Shown in pieces: positions 38,184 to 48,027 of a stretch of 64,000 nucleotides of DNA. The notes beneath the pieces are model-generated. The model was not told the DNA's origin. It ran no database searches and saw nothing but the letters and a program-made list of their open reading frames with translations. The stretch is from positions 62,001 through 126,000 of the forward strand of contig NZ_BNGS01000001.1 in NCBI RefSeq assembly GCF_014905555.1. Direction: 5' to 3'. The DNA comes from Streptomyces sp. Y2F8-2. Its GTDB lineage: Bacteria; Actinomycetota; Actinomycetes; Streptomycetales; Streptomycetaceae. How positions within the stretch are numbered: the first letter of the stretch is position 1; every line of letters starts with the position of its first letter. A program made the position numbers and the translations under genes.

Positions 38184-39437
38184 TCAGCGGGGAAGTTCGG
38201 CCCGGCGCAGGTCGCGGGCGCCCAGGAGGACGACCCCGGCCAGCCCGCAGACCGCCGCGCTGACGACGAACACCGGGCCGGTGCCCCAGGCGCCGATGGC
38301 GGCGGCGGTCAGCGGCATGCTGAGCGGGGCGAGACCCAGGCTGACCAGGCTGGAGACGGCGGTGACACGGCCCAGGTAGGCGGGCGCGGCCTGGGTCTGC
38401 AGCAGGGCGCCGCACATCGCGCCGCTGAGTCCGGCGAGGAGGCCGATGAGCAGGGCCACCCCCGCAGCCGCCGCGGCAGCCGGCACGCAGGCGAGGGCGC
38501 CGATCGCCACGGAGCCCGCGAGGATCGCGTACGAGGCCACATGCCCCGCGTGAGACACCGTTCCGCGCACGGCCAGCAGCAGCGAGACAGCCGCCGCCCC
38601 GGTCCCGAAGCCGGCCAGCACCCAGCCCATCCCGGAGGCCCCCCAGCCACGCTCGTCGGCCAGCAGGGTCAGGCCCACGTTGAGCGGTCCGACGAACCCG
38701 AGGTCGCCGAGGGCGATGGCCAGCACCAGCGGGGCGAGGATGCGATGCCGGCGGATGTAGCGCAGGCCCGCCACCAGGTCGCGCCAGGCGGTGGTGTCCC
38801 GGGCGCCCGGGTTGTCGTCCGGGGGCAGTTCTCGCATGCGCACGGAGACCAGCAGCGGTACCGACACGGCGATCAGCAGCCCGGCGAGCCCGAAGGCGGC
38901 CGCCGCACCGCCGCACGCCACCCCGAGTCCGCCCAGCGGCGCGCCGGCCACGCTCGCGAACCGGTACGCCAGGCCCCGCAGGCCCTGGACGCGGGCAAGC
39001 TGTCCCTTGGCCGTGATCCGGGCCGGCAGGGCTCCGACGGCGGGTACGAACACCGCGTCGACCGTGCCGAAGACCAGCGCCAGCAGGGCCAGCGGCCACA
39101 GGCCGCTGGTGACGAACAGCAGGGCCGCCACCGCCAGCACGGCCGCGCAGCGCACGGCGTCGCTGCCGATCACGACCTTCCGGGGCCCGAGCCGGTCGAC
39201 GACCACTCCCCCGCCCAGCATCAGTAACGCCCGCGGCAGGGCGCTGACCGCCATCACGGCGCCCGCCTGCGCGGGCGACCCCGCCCGGACCGCCGCCCAG
39301 GAGAGGGCGATGTAGTAGACGTTGTCGCCCATCATCGACGCGGTGTAGGCGGCGAGCCAGCGCAGGACGTTGCCATCGCGGTGGGCAGGTCGCTCGGCGG
39401 CGAGCAGCCCGGCGGAGGTCGCGGGCACGGTGCTCAA
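38184..39437 (-). CDS. MFS transporter, regulator-linked
   Basis: 417 residues from TTG at 39437, with AGAGG about 10 nt upstream and 17 bp after the regulator stop. An earlier in-frame start would overlap that gene. Twelve TM segments are visible. Seen: RWLAAYTASMMGDNVYYIALSW, motif A-like GGGVVVDRLGPRKVVIG, and RYIRRHRIL in the central loop. It resembles the MFS_3/enterobactin-exporter-like group. Substrate unknown; the upstream ArsR-type regulator shares its transcript. Confidence 0.84.
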   Translation of the reverse strand: MSTVPATSAGLLAAERPAHRDGNVLRWLAAYTASMMGDNVYYIALSWAAVRAGSPAQAGAVMAVSALPRALLMLGGGVVVDRLGPRKVVIGSDAVRCAAVLAVAALLFVTSGLWPLALLALVFGTVDAVFVPAVGALPARITAKGQLARVQGLRGLAYRFASVAGAPLGGLGVACGGAAAAFGLAGLLIAVSVPLLVSVRMRELPPDDNPGARDTTAWRDLVAGLRYIRRHRILAPLVLAIALGDLGFVGPLNVGLTLLADERGWGASGMGWVLAGFGTGAAAVSLLLAVRGTVSHAGHVASYAILAGSVAIGALACVPAAAAAAGVALLIGLLAGLSGAMCGALLQTQAAPAYLGRVTAVSSLVSLGLAPLSMPLTAAAIGAWGTGPVFVVSAAVCGLAGVVLLGARDLRRAELPR

Positions 39438-39453
39438 GGCAGTGTGGCCTCTT

Positions 39454-40041
39454 TCAGGGACGGTAGGGGAATCCGTACACGTGGAGCGCGACGTTCTCAC
39501 GCCCTTCGGTCTCACCGGCGGCCGCGCGGGCGCGCGCCTGCTCGTTGTGCTTCCTGATCAGGGCGTCCAGCTCGCGGGAGAGATCGGCCAGTTCGGCGGC
39601 CGTCATGCGCGGCAGGTACTCGGAGTCGATGGCGGCGCCGTTCCACTCGGAGCCCCAGTGGGGTCGTTCGTCGAGGTGGCGGAGGTAGAGCTCGCTGCGC
39701 TGCTCGTGGAAGAGCCGGGAGGCCGCGGTGTGCGCGGCCACCTTCTCCGGAGCATCCCTGAAGTCCTCCTCATGGATGCTGATGCCGTCCGACGCGGGCT
39801 GCCACCAGCGTTCGCGTCCGTCCTCGCTCTGCGGCTCGGCCTCTTCGATCAGCCCGTGTTCGGCGAGCTTGCGCAGGTGGTAGCTGACCAGCGACACGGC
39901 CTCGTCGACCAGTTCCGCGAGCCGTGAGGCGGTGGCCACCCGCTCGAGGTACAGCGCCCGGAAGAGCTTCATCCGCAAGGGATGCGCGAGTGCCTTCAGC
40001 GTGCCCATGTCGTTGATCCGGCGGTCCTCCCTGCTTGCCAT
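39454..40041 (-). CDS. ArsR/HTH_20-type transcriptional regulator
   Basis: 195 residues from ATG at 40041. Seen: the winged helix MGTLKALAHPLRMKLFRAL then ATASRLAELVDEAVSLVSYHLRKLAEHGLIEEA, an ArsR-type fold without metal-site cysteines, and a C-terminal helical domain with RERWWQPASDGISI and LYLRHLDERPHWGSEW. Two palindromic TATTGCGCAA sites lie 26 bp upstream. It probably controls itself and the following exporter. Confidence 0.86.
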   Translation of the reverse strand: MASREDRRINDMGTLKALAHPLRMKLFRALYLERVATASRLAELVDEAVSLVSYHLRKLAEHGLIEEAEPQSEDGRERWWQPASDGISIHEEDFRDAPEKVAAHTAASRLFHEQRSELYLRHLDERPHWGSEWNGAAIDSEYLPRMTAAELADLSRELDALIRKHNEQARARAAAGETEGRENVALHVYGFPYRP

Positions 40042-40066
40042 GCCGCCACGGTAGATACGAGAGAAA

Positions 40067-40091
40067 TATTGCGCAATAGATATTGCGCAAC
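40067..40091. promoter_or_regulatory. Tandem TATTGCGCAA operator for the ArsR-type gene
   Basis: TATTGCGCAATA (40067-40078, perfect palindrome) and TATTGCGCAAC (40081-40091) occur 14 bp apart immediately upstream of the regulator gene. Identical cores and short spacing suggest cooperative autoregulation. Confidence 0.65.
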
Positions 40092-40118
40092 TTCCCTTTC
40101 GCATCTCCCCGTGAAAAA

Positions 40119-40146
40119 GCCCCGGCCACCCCACGGTGACCGGGGC
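40119..40146 (-). terminator. Rho-independent terminator of the his operon
   Basis: On the minus strand an 11-bp stem (one mismatch), GCCCCGGTCAC paired with GTGGCCGGGGC, is followed by TTTTT. It lies 18 bp after the hisF stop. Confidence 0.88.
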
Positions 40147-40163
40147 CCAAACTCAGCGCGGCG

Positions 40164-40934
40164 TCACCTCACGGGGTGGCCCGCCTCCCGCAGCGTCTGC
40201 TTCACCTCTCCGATCCGCAGGTCCCCGAAGTGGAACACCGACGCCGCCAGGACCGCGTCCGCGCCCGCCGCGACGGCCGGGGGGAAGTGGGTCAGTGCGC
40301 CCGCGCCGCCGGAGGCGATGACCGGGACCGTGACGTGCTTGCGGACGGCCGCGATCATCTCCAGGTCGTAACCGTCCTTCGTGCCGTCCGCGTCCATCGA
40401 GTTCAGCAGGATCTCGCCCGCGCCCAGCTCCGCCGCCCGGTGCGCCCACTCGATCGCGTCGATGCCGGTGCCGCGGCGGCCGCCGTGGGTCGTCACCTCG
40501 AAGGAGCCGGACGAGCCATCGCGCGAAGGCGTGCGGCGCGCGTCCACCGAGAGCACCAGAACCTGGCGGCCGAAGCGCTCAGCGATCTCCCGGATCAGGT
40601 CCGGACGGGCGATGGCGGCCGTGTTGACGCCCACCTTGTCGGCGCCCGCCCGCAGCAGCTTGTCCACGTCCTCGGCCGTCCGCACCCCGCCGCCGACGGT
40701 CAGCGGGATGAACACCTGCTCGGCGGTGCGGCGCACCACGTCGTACGTCGTCTCCCGGTTGCCCGAGGAGGCGGTGATGTCCAGGAACGTCAGCTCGTCG
40801 GCGCCCTCGGCGTCGTACACCTTCGCCATCTCGACGGGGTCGCCCGCGTCGCGCAGGTTCTGGAAGTTGACTCCCTTGACGACCCGGCCGTTGTCCACGT
40901 CCAGGCAGGGGATGACTCGGACCGCCAGGGTCAT
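40164..40934 (-). CDS. hisF: Imidazole glycerol phosphate synthase, cyclase subunit
   Basis: 256 residues. It makes imidazole glycerol phosphate and AICAR using ammonia channelled from HisH. Seen: catalytic Asp in [18 protein letters not shown] and in [11 protein letters not shown], phosphate sites [12 protein letters not shown] and [11 protein letters not shown]. It is the last gene of the minus-strand his operon, 25 bp after the RidA-like gene, and is followed by a terminator with a T run. Confidence 0.97.
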   Translation of the reverse strand: MTLAVRVIPCLDVDNGRVVKGVNFQNLRDAGDPVEMAKVYDAEGADELTFLDITASSGNRETTYDVVRRTAEQVFIPLTVGGGVRTAEDVDKLLRAGADKVGVNTAAIARPDLIREIAERFGRQVLVLSVDARRTPSRDGSSGSFEVTTHGGRRGTGIDAIEWAHRAAELGAGEILLNSMDADGTKDGYDLEMIAAVRKHVTVPVIASGGAGALTHFPPAVAAGADAVLAASVFHFGDLRIGEVKQTLREAGHPVR

Positions 40935-40959
40935 GAATCCACGGCTCCTCTTGCTGCTT

Positions 40960-41352
40960 CTAGCCTCTGAAGGCTTCCAGTTCCACTTCCACCAGGATGC
41001 GCGGGTCGACGAAACCCTCCACCACCAGCAGGGTCGCCACCGGGCGCACCGAGTCGAACAGCTCCTTGTGGGCGCGGGCCACCTCGTCGACGTCCCGCTG
41101 ATGCGTCAGGAACATCCGGGTCCGGACGACCGACTCCGGGCCGAGACCGAACTCGGCGATCGCCTCCAGCGCGCTGGTGAAGGCCACCTTCGCCTGCTCG
41201 TACGGGTCGCCCTCCCCGTAGAGCACGCTGCCCTTGAAGGACGTCGTGCCGCCCACCAGGACGCGGTCGCCCGCCGCGACGGCGCGCGAGAAACCGAAGG
41301 ACTCTTCCCAGGGACTTCCGCTCTGCACGCGCCGTACGGCTTCCGACGTCAT
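40960..41352 (-). CDS. RidA-family protein
   Basis: 130 residues, typical length. RidA proteins hydrolyse reactive enamines or imines from PLP enzymes. Seen: [57 protein letters not shown] with the Arg that binds substrate carboxylate in the family, and C-terminal [12 protein letters not shown]. It is inserted between priA and hisF, and its start overlaps the priA stop by 4 bp. A role in protecting histidine synthesis is possible but not shown. Confidence 0.9.
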   Translation of the reverse strand: MTSEAVRRVQSGSPWEESFGFSRAVAAGDRVLVGGTTSFKGSVLYGEGDPYEQAKVAFTSALEAIAEFGLGPESVVRTRMFLTHQRDVDEVARAHKELFDSVRPVATLLVVEGFVDPRILVEVELEAFRG

Positions 41353-42074
41353 GACGACACAGCCTCCAAGGCCTCTTCCAGGGTGAACGCCTTCGCGTAC
41401 AGGGCCTTCCCGACGATCGCCCCCTCAACCCCCGCAGGGACCAGGCCGGCGATCGCCCGCAGGTCGTCCAGCGACGACACGCCGCCGGAGGCGACCACCG
41501 GGCGGTCCGTCGCCGCGCAGACGTCGCGCAGCAGCTGGAGGTTCGGGCCCTGCAGCGTGCCGTCCTTGGCGATGTCGGTGACGACGTACCGCGCGCAGCC
41601 CTCCTTGTTGAGGCGCTCCAGCGTCTCGTAGAGGTCGCCGCCGTCACGGGTCCAGCCGCGGCCGCGCAGCGTGGTGCCGCGGACGTCCAGGCCCACCGCG
41701 ATCTTGTCGCCGTGCTCGGCGATGACCCTGGCGACCCACTCGGGGGTCTCCAGGGCGGCCGTGCCGAGGTTGACGCGCGTGCAGCCGGTGGCCAGGGCGG
41801 CGGCCAGGGTGTCGTCGTCGCGGATGCCTCCGGACAGCTCCACCTTGATGTCCATCGCCTTGGTCACCTCGGCGATCAGCGCGCGGTTGTCCCCGGTGCC
41901 GAACGCGGCGTCCAGGTCGACCAGGTGCAGCCACTCGGCGCCCGCCCGCTGCCAGGCGAGGGCGGCCTCCAGCGGGGAGCCGTAGGAGGTCTCCGTGCCG
42001 GACTCGCCGTGCACGAGGCGGACCGCCTGGCCGTCGCGGACGTCGACGGCGGGGAGGAGTTCGAGCTTGGCCAT
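41349..42074 (-). CDS. priA: Bifunctional phosphoribosyl isomerase A (HisA/TrpF)
   Basis: 241 residues. A beta/alpha barrel that isomerises both ProFAR (histidine) and phosphoribosylanthranilate (tryptophan) in actinobacteria lacking trpF. Seen: [21 protein letters not shown] with catalytic Asp, [33 protein letters not shown] with the second Asp and the Trp used for dual specificity, and [13 protein letters not shown]. No separate trpF is in the window despite a trp cluster 10 kb away. This supports the dual role. Confidence 0.96.
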   Translation of the reverse strand: MAKLELLPAVDVRDGQAVRLVHGESGTETSYGSPLEAALAWQRAGAEWLHLVDLDAAFGTGDNRALIAEVTKAMDIKVELSGGIRDDDTLAAALATGCTRVNLGTAALETPEWVARVIAEHGDKIAVGLDVRGTTLRGRGWTRDGGDLYETLERLNKEGCARYVVTDIAKDGTLQGPNLQLLRDVCAATDRPVVASGGVSSLDDLRAIAGLVPAGVEGAIVGKALYAKAFTLEEALEAVSS

Positions 42075-42078
42075 GTCT

Positions 42079-42750
42079 CTACAGGGTTCCGATCCAGTTG
42101 GTGAGCAGCTGCGCGCCGGCGTCGCCGGACTTCTCGGGGTGGAACTGCGTGGCCCACAGGGAGCCGTTCTCCACGGCCGCCACGAACGGCTTGCCGTGCG
42201 TCGACCAGGTCACCTTGGGGGCGCTCATCGCCGGGTTGTGCGTCTCGAGCTGCCAGTCGTGGACGGCGTAGGAGTGCACGAAGTAGTAGCGCGCGTCCGC
42301 GTCCAGCCCGGCGAACAGCTCGGAGTCGGCCGGTGCCTCGACCGTGTTCCAGCCCATGTGGGGCACGACGTCCGCCTGGAGCTGCTCGACCCGGCCGGGC
42401 CACTCGGCGAGGCCCTCGGTCTCGACGCCGTGCTCGATGCCGAGGCCGAACAGGATCTGCATGCCGACGCAGATGCCCATCACGGGGCGCCCTCCGGCCA
42501 GCCGGCGGTCGATGATCCAGTCGCCGCGCGCCTCCTTCAGCCCCTGCATGCAGGCGGCGAAGGCGCCGACGCCCGGCACCAGCAGGCCGTCGGCGTTCAT
42601 GGCGCGGTCGAAGTCGCGGGTGATCTCCACGTCGGCGCCCGCGCGCGCAAGGGCGCGCTCGGCGGAGCGGACGTTGCCGAAGCCGTAGTCGAAGACGACG
42701 ACCTTCTTGGAGGTCTTCGACGTCTTTCGGGGAGTGCTCGGGGTGCTCAA
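42079..42750 (-). CDS. hisH: Imidazole glycerol phosphate synthase, glutaminase subunit
   Basis: 223 residues from TTG at 42750, with GGAGGT six bases upstream. GTG at 42756 abuts that site and is too close. The TTG overlaps the stop of the small membrane ORF (TTGA). Seen: a Ser/Thr/Lys-rich leader of about 15 residues, [18 protein letters not shown], nucleophile Cys in [12 protein letters not shown], and His/Glu in [13 protein letters not shown]. It feeds ammonia to HisF. Confidence 0.95.
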   Translation of the reverse strand: MSTPSTPRKTSKTSKKVVVFDYGFGNVRSAERALARAGADVEITRDFDRAMNADGLLVPGVGAFAACMQGLKEARGDWIIDRRLAGGRPVMGICVGMQILFGLGIEHGVETEGLAEWPGRVEQLQADVVPHMGWNTVEAPADSELFAGLDADARYYFVHSYAVHDWQLETHNPAMSAPKVTWSTHGKPFVAAVENGSLWATQFHPEKSGDAGAQLLTNWIGTL

Positions 42751-42911
42751 TTCCACACCTCCAGACGCATGACGCCCGCGACGAGACACAGCGCCGCGCC
42801 GATCGAGAGCAGCACGATCAGGCTCGTGGGCATCTTCTGCTTGACGAAGGAGATGATCCCGCCGACGAGGAACAGGCCGACGACGATCAGTACGGTCGAG
42901 GTGCCGTTCAT
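42747..42911 (-). CDS. 54-residue membrane protein between hisB and hisH
   Basis: A short gene missed by simple length cut-offs. ATG at 42911 lies 3 bp after the hisB stop and its TGA overlaps the hisH TTG. Seen: two TM helices, [19 protein letters not shown] and [19 protein letters not shown], joined by a basic KQKMPT turn. No known domain. The tight packing and coupling to hisH suggest that it is translated. Function unknown; a link to histidine synthesis is only positional. Confidence 0.72.
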   Translation of the reverse strand: MNGTSTVLIVVGLFLVGGIISFVKQKMPTSLIVLLSIGAALCLVAGVMRLEVWN

Positions 42912-42914
42912 GGC

Positions 42915-43508
42915 TTACAGCGCGCCCTTCGTGGACGGGAGGATGCCGGCCGCGCGCGGGTCGCGCTCGCTGGCGTATCGCAGGGCCCGGGCCAGCGCCT
43001 TGAACTGGCACTCCACGATGTGGTGGGCGTTGCGCCCGTAGGGCACGTGCACGTGCAGCGCTATCTGGGCCTGGGCGACGAAGGACTCCAGGATGTGCCG
43101 GGTCATCGTGGTGTCGTACTCGCCGATCATCGGCGCCATGTTCTCGGGCTCGGTGTGCACGAGGTACGGGCGGCCGGACAGGTCGACGGTGACCTGGGCG
43201 AGGGACTCGTCGAGCGGGACGGTGCAGTTGCCGAAGCGGTAGATGCCCACCTTGTCGCCGAGCGCCTGCTTGAAGGCGGCGCCGAGCGCGAGGGCGGTGT
43301 CCTCGATGGTGTGGTGCGAGTCGATGTGCAGATCGCCGTCGGTCTTCACGGTCAGGTCGAACAGACCGTGCCGGCCCAGCTGGTCGAGCATGTGGTCGTA
43401 GAAGCCGACGCCGGTGGCGATGTCGGTCTTGCCGGTGCCGTCGAGGTCGATCTCGACGAGGACCGAGGTCTCCTTGGTGGTGCGCTCCACGCGCCCAACG
43501 CGGCTCAT
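42915..43508 (-). CDS. hisB: Imidazoleglycerol-phosphate dehydratase
   Basis: 197 residues, monofunctional (no phosphatase domain), usual for actinobacteria. Seen: [37 protein letters not shown] with the Mn-binding HHxxE, SGRPYLV and the second metal motif [22 protein letters not shown] overlaps the hisC stop (ATGA). Confidence 0.97.
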   Translation of the reverse strand: MSRVGRVERTTKETSVLVEIDLDGTGKTDIATGVGFYDHMLDQLGRHGLFDLTVKTDGDLHIDSHHTIEDTALALGAAFKQALGDKVGIYRFGNCTVPLDESLAQVTVDLSGRPYLVHTEPENMAPMIGEYDTTMTRHILESFVAQAQIALHVHVPYGRNAHHIVECQFKALARALRYASERDPRAAGILPSTKGAL

Positions 43509-44674
43509 GCGCTCTGCTCCTTCGGGGGTGTGGGGGTGTCCCCCACAAGACACTGCTTGGGGGTGTGGGGGTATCCCCCGCAAAACACTGCACGTACCGC
43601 GTCGAGGAACGCGTCGTTCTCCTCCGGGGTCCCGGCGGTGACCCGCAGCCACCCCGGTACGCCGTTGTCCCGGACCAGCACGCCCCGCTCCAGGATCTTC
43701 CGCCAGGCCTCGTGCGCGTCGGGGAAGCGCCCGAACTGCACGAAGTTGGCGTCGGACTCGGTGACGTCGTAGCCGATCGCGCGCAGCTCGGCGACCAGCC
43801 GGTCCCGCTCCGACTTCAGCTGCTCGACGTACTTCAGCAGCGTGTCGGTGTGCTCCAGGGCGGCCAGGGCGGTCGCCTGGGTGACCGCCGACAGGTGGTA
43901 GGGCAGCCGGACCAGCTGGACGGCGTCCACGACCGCCGGGTGCGCGGCGAGGTAGCCGAGCCGCAGGCCGGCGGCGCCGAACGCCTTCGACATGGTGCGC
44001 GAGACGACGAGATTCGGCCGACCTTCGAGCAGCGGCAGCAGCGAGGAGCCGTGGCTGAACTCGATGTACGCCTCGTCCACGATCACCATGGACGGCTTGG
44101 CCGCCTGCGCGGCCTCGTACAGGGCGAGGACCGTCTCGGGCGGGACCGCGTTGCCGGTGGGGTTGTTGGGAGTGGTGATGAAGACGACGTCCGGCCGGTG
44201 CTCGGCGATCGCCTTCTCGGCGGCGGCGAGGTCGATCGTGAAGTCCTCGTTGCGCGGGCCCGAGATCCAGCCGGTGCCCGTGCCGCGCGCGATGAGCCCG
44301 TGCATCGAGTACGACGGCTCGAAGCCGATCGCGGTGCGGCCGGGCCCGCCGAAGGTCTGCAGCAGCTGCTGGATGACCTCGTTGGAGCCGTTGGCCGCCC
44401 ACACGTTCTCGAGGGCGACTTCGTACCCGCCGGTCCTCGTCAGGTACTCGGCCAGCCTCGTGCGCAGTTCGACCGCGTCCCGGTCCGGGTAGCGGTTCAG
44501 GCCGCGGGCGGCCTCGCGAACGCGCTCGGTGATCCGTTCGACCAGCGGCTCGGGCAGCGGGTACGGGTTCTCGTTGGTGTTCAGCCGTACGGGCACGTCG
44601 AGCTGGGGGGCGCCGTAGGGGGTCTTGCCGCGCAGCTCGTCCCGGACGGGAAGATCGTCGATTCCGAAGCTCAC
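43505..44674 (-). CDS. hisC: Histidinol-phosphate aminotransferase with repeat-derived tail
   Basis: 389 residues. A PLP aminotransferase making histidinol phosphate. Seen: [66 protein letters not shown] and the PLP lysine in [18 protein letters not shown]. The normal end is near FLDAVRAVF; the last 25 residues ([10 protein letters not shown] then [15 protein letters not shown]) are encoded by two copies of a palindromic repeat. Start overlaps the hisD stop. Confidence 0.96.
   Translation of the reverse strand: MSFGIDDLPVRDELRGKTPYGAPQLDVPVRLNTNENPYPLPEPLVERITERVREAARGLNRYPDRDAVELRTRLAEYLTRTGGYEVALENVWAANGSNEVIQQLLQTFGGPGRTAIGFEPSYSMHGLIARGTGTGWISGPRNEDFTIDLAAAEKAIAEHRPDVVFITTPNNPTGNAVPPETVLALYEAAQAAKPSMVIVDEAYIEFSHGSSLLPLLEGRPNLVVSRTMSKAFGAAGLRLGYLAAHPAVVDAVQLVRLPYHLSAVTQATALAALEHTDTLLKYVEQLKSERDRLVAELRAIGYDVTESDANFVQFGRFPDAHEAWRKILERGVLVRDNGVPGWLRVTAGTPEENDAFLDAVRAVFCGGYPHTPKQCLVGDTPTPPKEQSA
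43521..43591. repeat. Two tandem 35-36 bp palindromic units in the hisC 3' end
   Basis: Units at 43521-43556 and 43557-43591 share GGGGGTGTGGGGGT(G/A)TCCCCC and end CACTGC. Each contains a GGGGG/CCCCC stem. They are in frame and extend HisC. Confidence 0.85.
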
Positions 44675-45996
44675 TTGCTCTCAGGCACCTTCCAACCGAA
44701 CCTTGCCTTGATCGCCGCGCCGTGCGCGGGCAGGTCCTCGGCGTCCGCCAGCGTCACCACGTGGTGCGCCACCTCGGCCAGCGCGTCCCGCGTGTAGTCG
44801 ACGATGTGGATGCCGCGCAGGAAGGACTGGACGGACAGGCCGGAGGAGTGGCAGGCGCAGCCTCCGGTCGGCAGCACATGGTTGGAACCGGCCGCGTAGT
44901 CGCCGAGGGAGACCGGCGCCCAGGGGCCGACGAAGATCGCGCCCGCGTTCCTGACGCGGTCCGCGACCGCGGCGGCGTCGGCGGTCTGGATCTCCAGGTG
45001 CTCGGCGCCGTACGCGTCGACGACGCGCAGGCCCTCGTCGATGCCGTCGACCAGCACGACGGCGGACTGCTTGCCGGCCAGCGCCGGGCGGATCCGGTCC
45101 TCGATGTGCCTGGTGGCGGCGACCTGCGGCTCGAGCTCCTGCTCCACGGCGTCCGCGAGCTCGACGGAGTCGGTGACGAGGACGGCGGCCGCCAGCGGGT
45201 CGTGCTCGGCCTGGCTGATCAGGTCGGAGGCCACGTGCACCGGGTCGGCGGTGGAGTCGGCGAGGATCGCGATCTCGGTGGGGCCGGCCTCGGTGTCGAT
45301 GCCGATCCTGCCGGTGAAGTAGCGCTTGGCGGCGGCGACCCAGATGTTGCCGGGACCGGTGACCATGTTCGCGGGCGGGCAGGACTCGGTGCCGTACGCG
45401 AACATCGCGACGGCGGTGGCGCCGCCGGCCGCGTACACCTCGTCGACGCCGAGGAGGGCGCAGGCGGCGAGGATCGTCGGGTGCGGCAGGCCGTCGAACT
45501 CGGCCTGGGCCGGAGAGGCCAGGGCGATCGACCCGACACCGGCCTCCTGGGCCGGGACCACGTTCATGATCACGGACGACGGGTAGACGGACCGGCCGCC
45601 GGGCGCGTACAGACCCACGCGGTCCACCGGCACCCACTTCTCGGTCACCGTGCCGCCGGGCACCACCTGTGTGGTGTGCGTGCTGCGGCGCTGCTCGCGG
45701 TGGACGAGACGGGCGCGGCGGATGGACTCCTCCAGGGCCGCGCGGACGGCCGGGTCGATCTGCTCCAGCGCGTCCTTCAGGGCCTGGTCCGGAACCCGGA
45801 CCGATGTGAGGCGCACTCCGTCGAACTTCTCGGCGAAGTCGATCAGCGCCGCGTCGCCACGATGATGCACGGCTTCGCAGATCGGACGCACCTTCTCCAG
45901 TGCGGCCGAAACGTCGAAGTCGGCTCGGGGCAGCAGGTCGCGCAGGGCGGGGCCCTCCGGGAGGGCGTCGCCGCGCAGATCGATTCGGGAGATCAC
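44671..45996 (-). CDS. hisD: Histidinol dehydrogenase
   Basis: 441 residues from GTG at 45996. It carries out the last two oxidations to histidine with NAD and Zn2+. Seen: [80 protein letters not shown] with the metal-binding Gln and His, AEHLEIQT and [10 protein letters not shown]. It is the first gene of the operon hisD to hisF. Longer upstream readings are unconserved. Confidence 0.96.
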   Translation of the reverse strand: MISRIDLRGDALPEGPALRDLLPRADFDVSAALEKVRPICEAVHHRGDAALIDFAEKFDGVRLTSVRVPDQALKDALEQIDPAVRAALEESIRRARLVHREQRRSTHTTQVVPGGTVTEKWVPVDRVGLYAPGGRSVYPSSVIMNVVPAQEAGVGSIALASPAQAEFDGLPHPTILAACALLGVDEVYAAGGATAVAMFAYGTESCPPANMVTGPGNIWVAAAKRYFTGRIGIDTEAGPTEIAILADSTADPVHVASDLISQAEHDPLAAAVLVTDSVELADAVEQELEPQVAATRHIEDRIRPALAGKQSAVVLVDGIDEGLRVVDAYGAEHLEIQTADAAAVADRVRNAGAIFVGPWAPVSLGDYAAGSNHVLPTGGCACHSSGLSVQSFLRGIHIVDYTRDALAEVAHHVVTLADAEDLPAHGAAIKARFGWKVPESK

Positions 45997-46305
45997 AGCC
46001 CCAATTCTCGCAGACGGCACCGACGGGCCGGACGGCCGTATCAATGGCTGATACAGAGCGTGGACGGGCGGACGGCTCGGTGGCGGGCCGGTCGGGCGCG
46101 GGCGGCAGGGGACGGATCGGTGGGAGACACGGCGTGTCGCAGCCGGGGCGGAGCGCTCGGTGAGCGGTGCCGGGCCGGCTGGCCGGATTCGATGGGTGGG
46201 GGCAGGGGGCGGAAGATCCCCTTCACCTTCGGCGTTCGGGCCGTCACTCAGCGGGCATGAACGGTCGTACGAAACCCGCGAGTAGCTGGGGAGGAAGGAA
46301 GAGCC
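45997..46305. other. 309-bp divergent promoter region between hisD and the next forward gene
   Basis: No gene supported on either strand. It contains a 17-bp palindrome 42 bp before hisD (46038-46054) and Arg-codon-like GC-rich sequence with no open frame of typical composition. A good ribosome site (AGGAAGGAAGAG) precedes the forward gene. Confidence 0.6.
46038..46054. promoter_or_regulatory. Palindrome in the his promoter
   Basis: GTATCA-n5-TGATAC, perfect arms, 42 bp upstream of the hisD start. On the minus strand TGATAC could be part of a -10, so a bound protein would block the his operon. The factor is unknown. Confidence 0.45.
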
Positions 46306-47886
46306 GTGACCGAGGGTGCCGGCATCCGTGTCGACTACGTGCCGGACGGACTGACCGCCACGGAGGCCGGAATGTGGCAGGCCTTCCGCAACGGCAGCGA
46401 GTACGACCTGCGCGACGGGGACCCTGCCGTGGACGATCCGCACGGCGACCGGACCTGGGGGCCCGAGCGCAGCGTGCGGGCCCGGATCGTGGCCTGGCTG
46501 CTCCTCGACGGCCCTCCCGCGCTCGCGGGACGGGTCTCGTCCCTGAAGCTGACCGGCATCCGGATCACGGACACCCTGGATCTCGCGGGCGGCACGGTCG
46601 TGCCGTACGTCGAGCTGAACGGCTGCCGGTTCGAGAAGGAGGTCCTGCTGCCGGAGGCCCGTTTCACGACCGTGCGGCTCGTGGACTGCTCGGTGCCGCG
46701 TCTTGAGGCGGCGCGCCTGCACACGGAGGGCGACCTGCATCTGGCGCGCTGCCGGTTCCAGGGCGGGGTGCGGCTCACGGACGCGCACATCGGCACCGAC
46801 CTGATGCTCAACCAGGCGGTCGTCCACCGCGACCGGCGCGGCCGCTCGATCTCCGCGGACGGGCTGACCGTCGGCCAGGACCTGCAGGCCGACATGCTGG
46901 AGTCGCACGGGGAGCTGAGCATGCGCAGCGCCAAGGTCGGCGTGTCGCTGAGCCTGCGCGGCGCCCGCCTGACCAACCCCTACACCCGGCTGGCCCTGAA
47001 CGCCCCGCAGCTGACGGTCGAGCGCACCCTGTACCTGACTCCGGCGGGCGTCGGCAATCCGCTGCAGAGCAGTGGCATCACGCCCGCGCGCGGCACCCGG
47101 GTGCAGCGCTTCGAGTGCCGGGGCGGGATCCGGCTGGACGACGGGCGGTTCGGGGACGCGGTCGACCTGGACCGGGCCCGGTTCGTCCTCGACGACGACC
47201 AGGAGCTGTCGCTGCGCCGGGTCCAGACGCCCGAGCTGCGCTTCCTGGGCGACCGGCCCGAGCGGGGCAAGGTGGTCCTCTCGGGCGCCCGGATCGTGAA
47301 CCTGGTGGACCGGTGGACCAGCTGGCCCGGCCTCGGGGATCTCCACATGGGCGGTTTCGCCTACGAGAACCTCGTGCCGCAGGACGCCTTCCCGCTCGCC
47401 CGACGTCTGGCGTGGGTGGCGGCGGCCACCGCCGAGTACAACCCGGAGCCGTACGAACGGCTCGCGGCCGTGCTGCGCAACTCCGGCGAGGACGAGGACG
47501 CGCGCGAGGTTCTGCTCGCCAAGCAGCGGCGCCGCCGCGAGACACTGCCGCTCGCGGCCAAGCTGTGGGGGTACGTACAGGACTGGACGGTCGCCTACGG
47601 GTACCGGCCCGGCCGCGCCGCGGTGTGGATGGCGGTGCTGTGGGCGGCGGCGTCGATCGCGTTCTCGCACGCGAGCCATCCGCCGGTCAACAAGGACGGG
47701 CATCCGACGTGGAACCCCTCCCTGTTCGCCCTGGACCTGCTGCTGCCGGTCATCGATCTCGGCCAGGCGGGCCAGTGGCGTCTGAACGGGGCCTGGCAGT
47801 GGCTGTCGACGGCGGTGATCCTGCTCGGCTGGATATTGGCCACGACGGTCGCGGCGGGGGCGACGAGGCTTTTGCGACGCAGTTGA
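46306..47886 (+). CDS. Beta-helix-like protein with C-terminal membrane segments
   Basis: 526 residues from GTG with AGGAAGGAAGAG. Residues 70-350 show repeated short strands such as [61 protein letters not shown] and LSLRGARL. This is a pentapeptide- or bactofilin-like right-handed helix pattern. Residues 370-430 are helical. Two TM segments near 445-465 and 505-520 end the protein. Older annotations call relatives membrane-associated oxidoreductases, but no cofactor motif is seen. Function unknown. Confidence 0.78.
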   Translation: MTEGAGIRVDYVPDGLTATEAGMWQAFRNGSEYDLRDGDPAVDDPHGDRTWGPERSVRARIVAWLLLDGPPALAGRVSSLKLTGIRITDTLDLAGGTVVPYVELNGCRFEKEVLLPEARFTTVRLVDCSVPRLEAARLHTEGDLHLARCRFQGGVRLTDAHIGTDLMLNQAVVHRDRRGRSISADGLTVGQDLQADMLESHGELSMRSAKVGVSLSLRGARLTNPYTRLALNAPQLTVERTLYLTPAGVGNPLQSSGITPARGTRVQRFECRGGIRLDDGRFGDAVDLDRARFVLDDDQELSLRRVQTPELRFLGDRPERGKVVLSGARIVNLVDRWTSWPGLGDLHMGGFAYENLVPQDAFPLARRLAWVAAATAEYNPEPYERLAAVLRNSGEDEDAREVLLAKQRRRRETLPLAAKLWGYVQDWTVAYGYRPGRAAVWMAVLWAAASIAFSHASHPPVNKDGHPTWNPSLFALDLLLPVIDLGQAGQWRLNGAWQWLSTAVILLGWILATTVAAGATRLLRRS

Positions 47887-47929
47887 TCCTGTGTGACGGA
47901 AGGGGCCTGCGCATAGAGGTTCATCAGCG

Positions 47930-47996
47930 ACCAAACGGTTACTTTTTACCCGTTCTTGAACTTCGCCCGTACAACCAAACGCGGGTTACGCGTTTG
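47930..47996. promoter_or_regulatory. Repeat cluster upstream of the 48028 gene
   Basis: The AT-richer leader carries ACCAAACG-GTTAC (47930-47942) and ACCAAACGCGG-GTTAC (47974-47989). The second lies in a perfect palindrome CAAACGCG-n5-CGCGTTTG (47976-47996). The elements lie 30-100 bp before the start, as expected for an operator. The protein that binds is unknown. Confidence 0.5.
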
Positions 47997-48027
47997 TGCT
48001 GGCGCCTCCCCGACCTGCGGCTTTTCA

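Noticed and set aside
44671..47934. A 1087-codon minus-strand frame covering hisD and beyond
   Set aside because: Only its C-terminal 441 codons are hisD; the remainder overlaps the forward 46306-47886 gene and is Arg/Pro-rich shadow.
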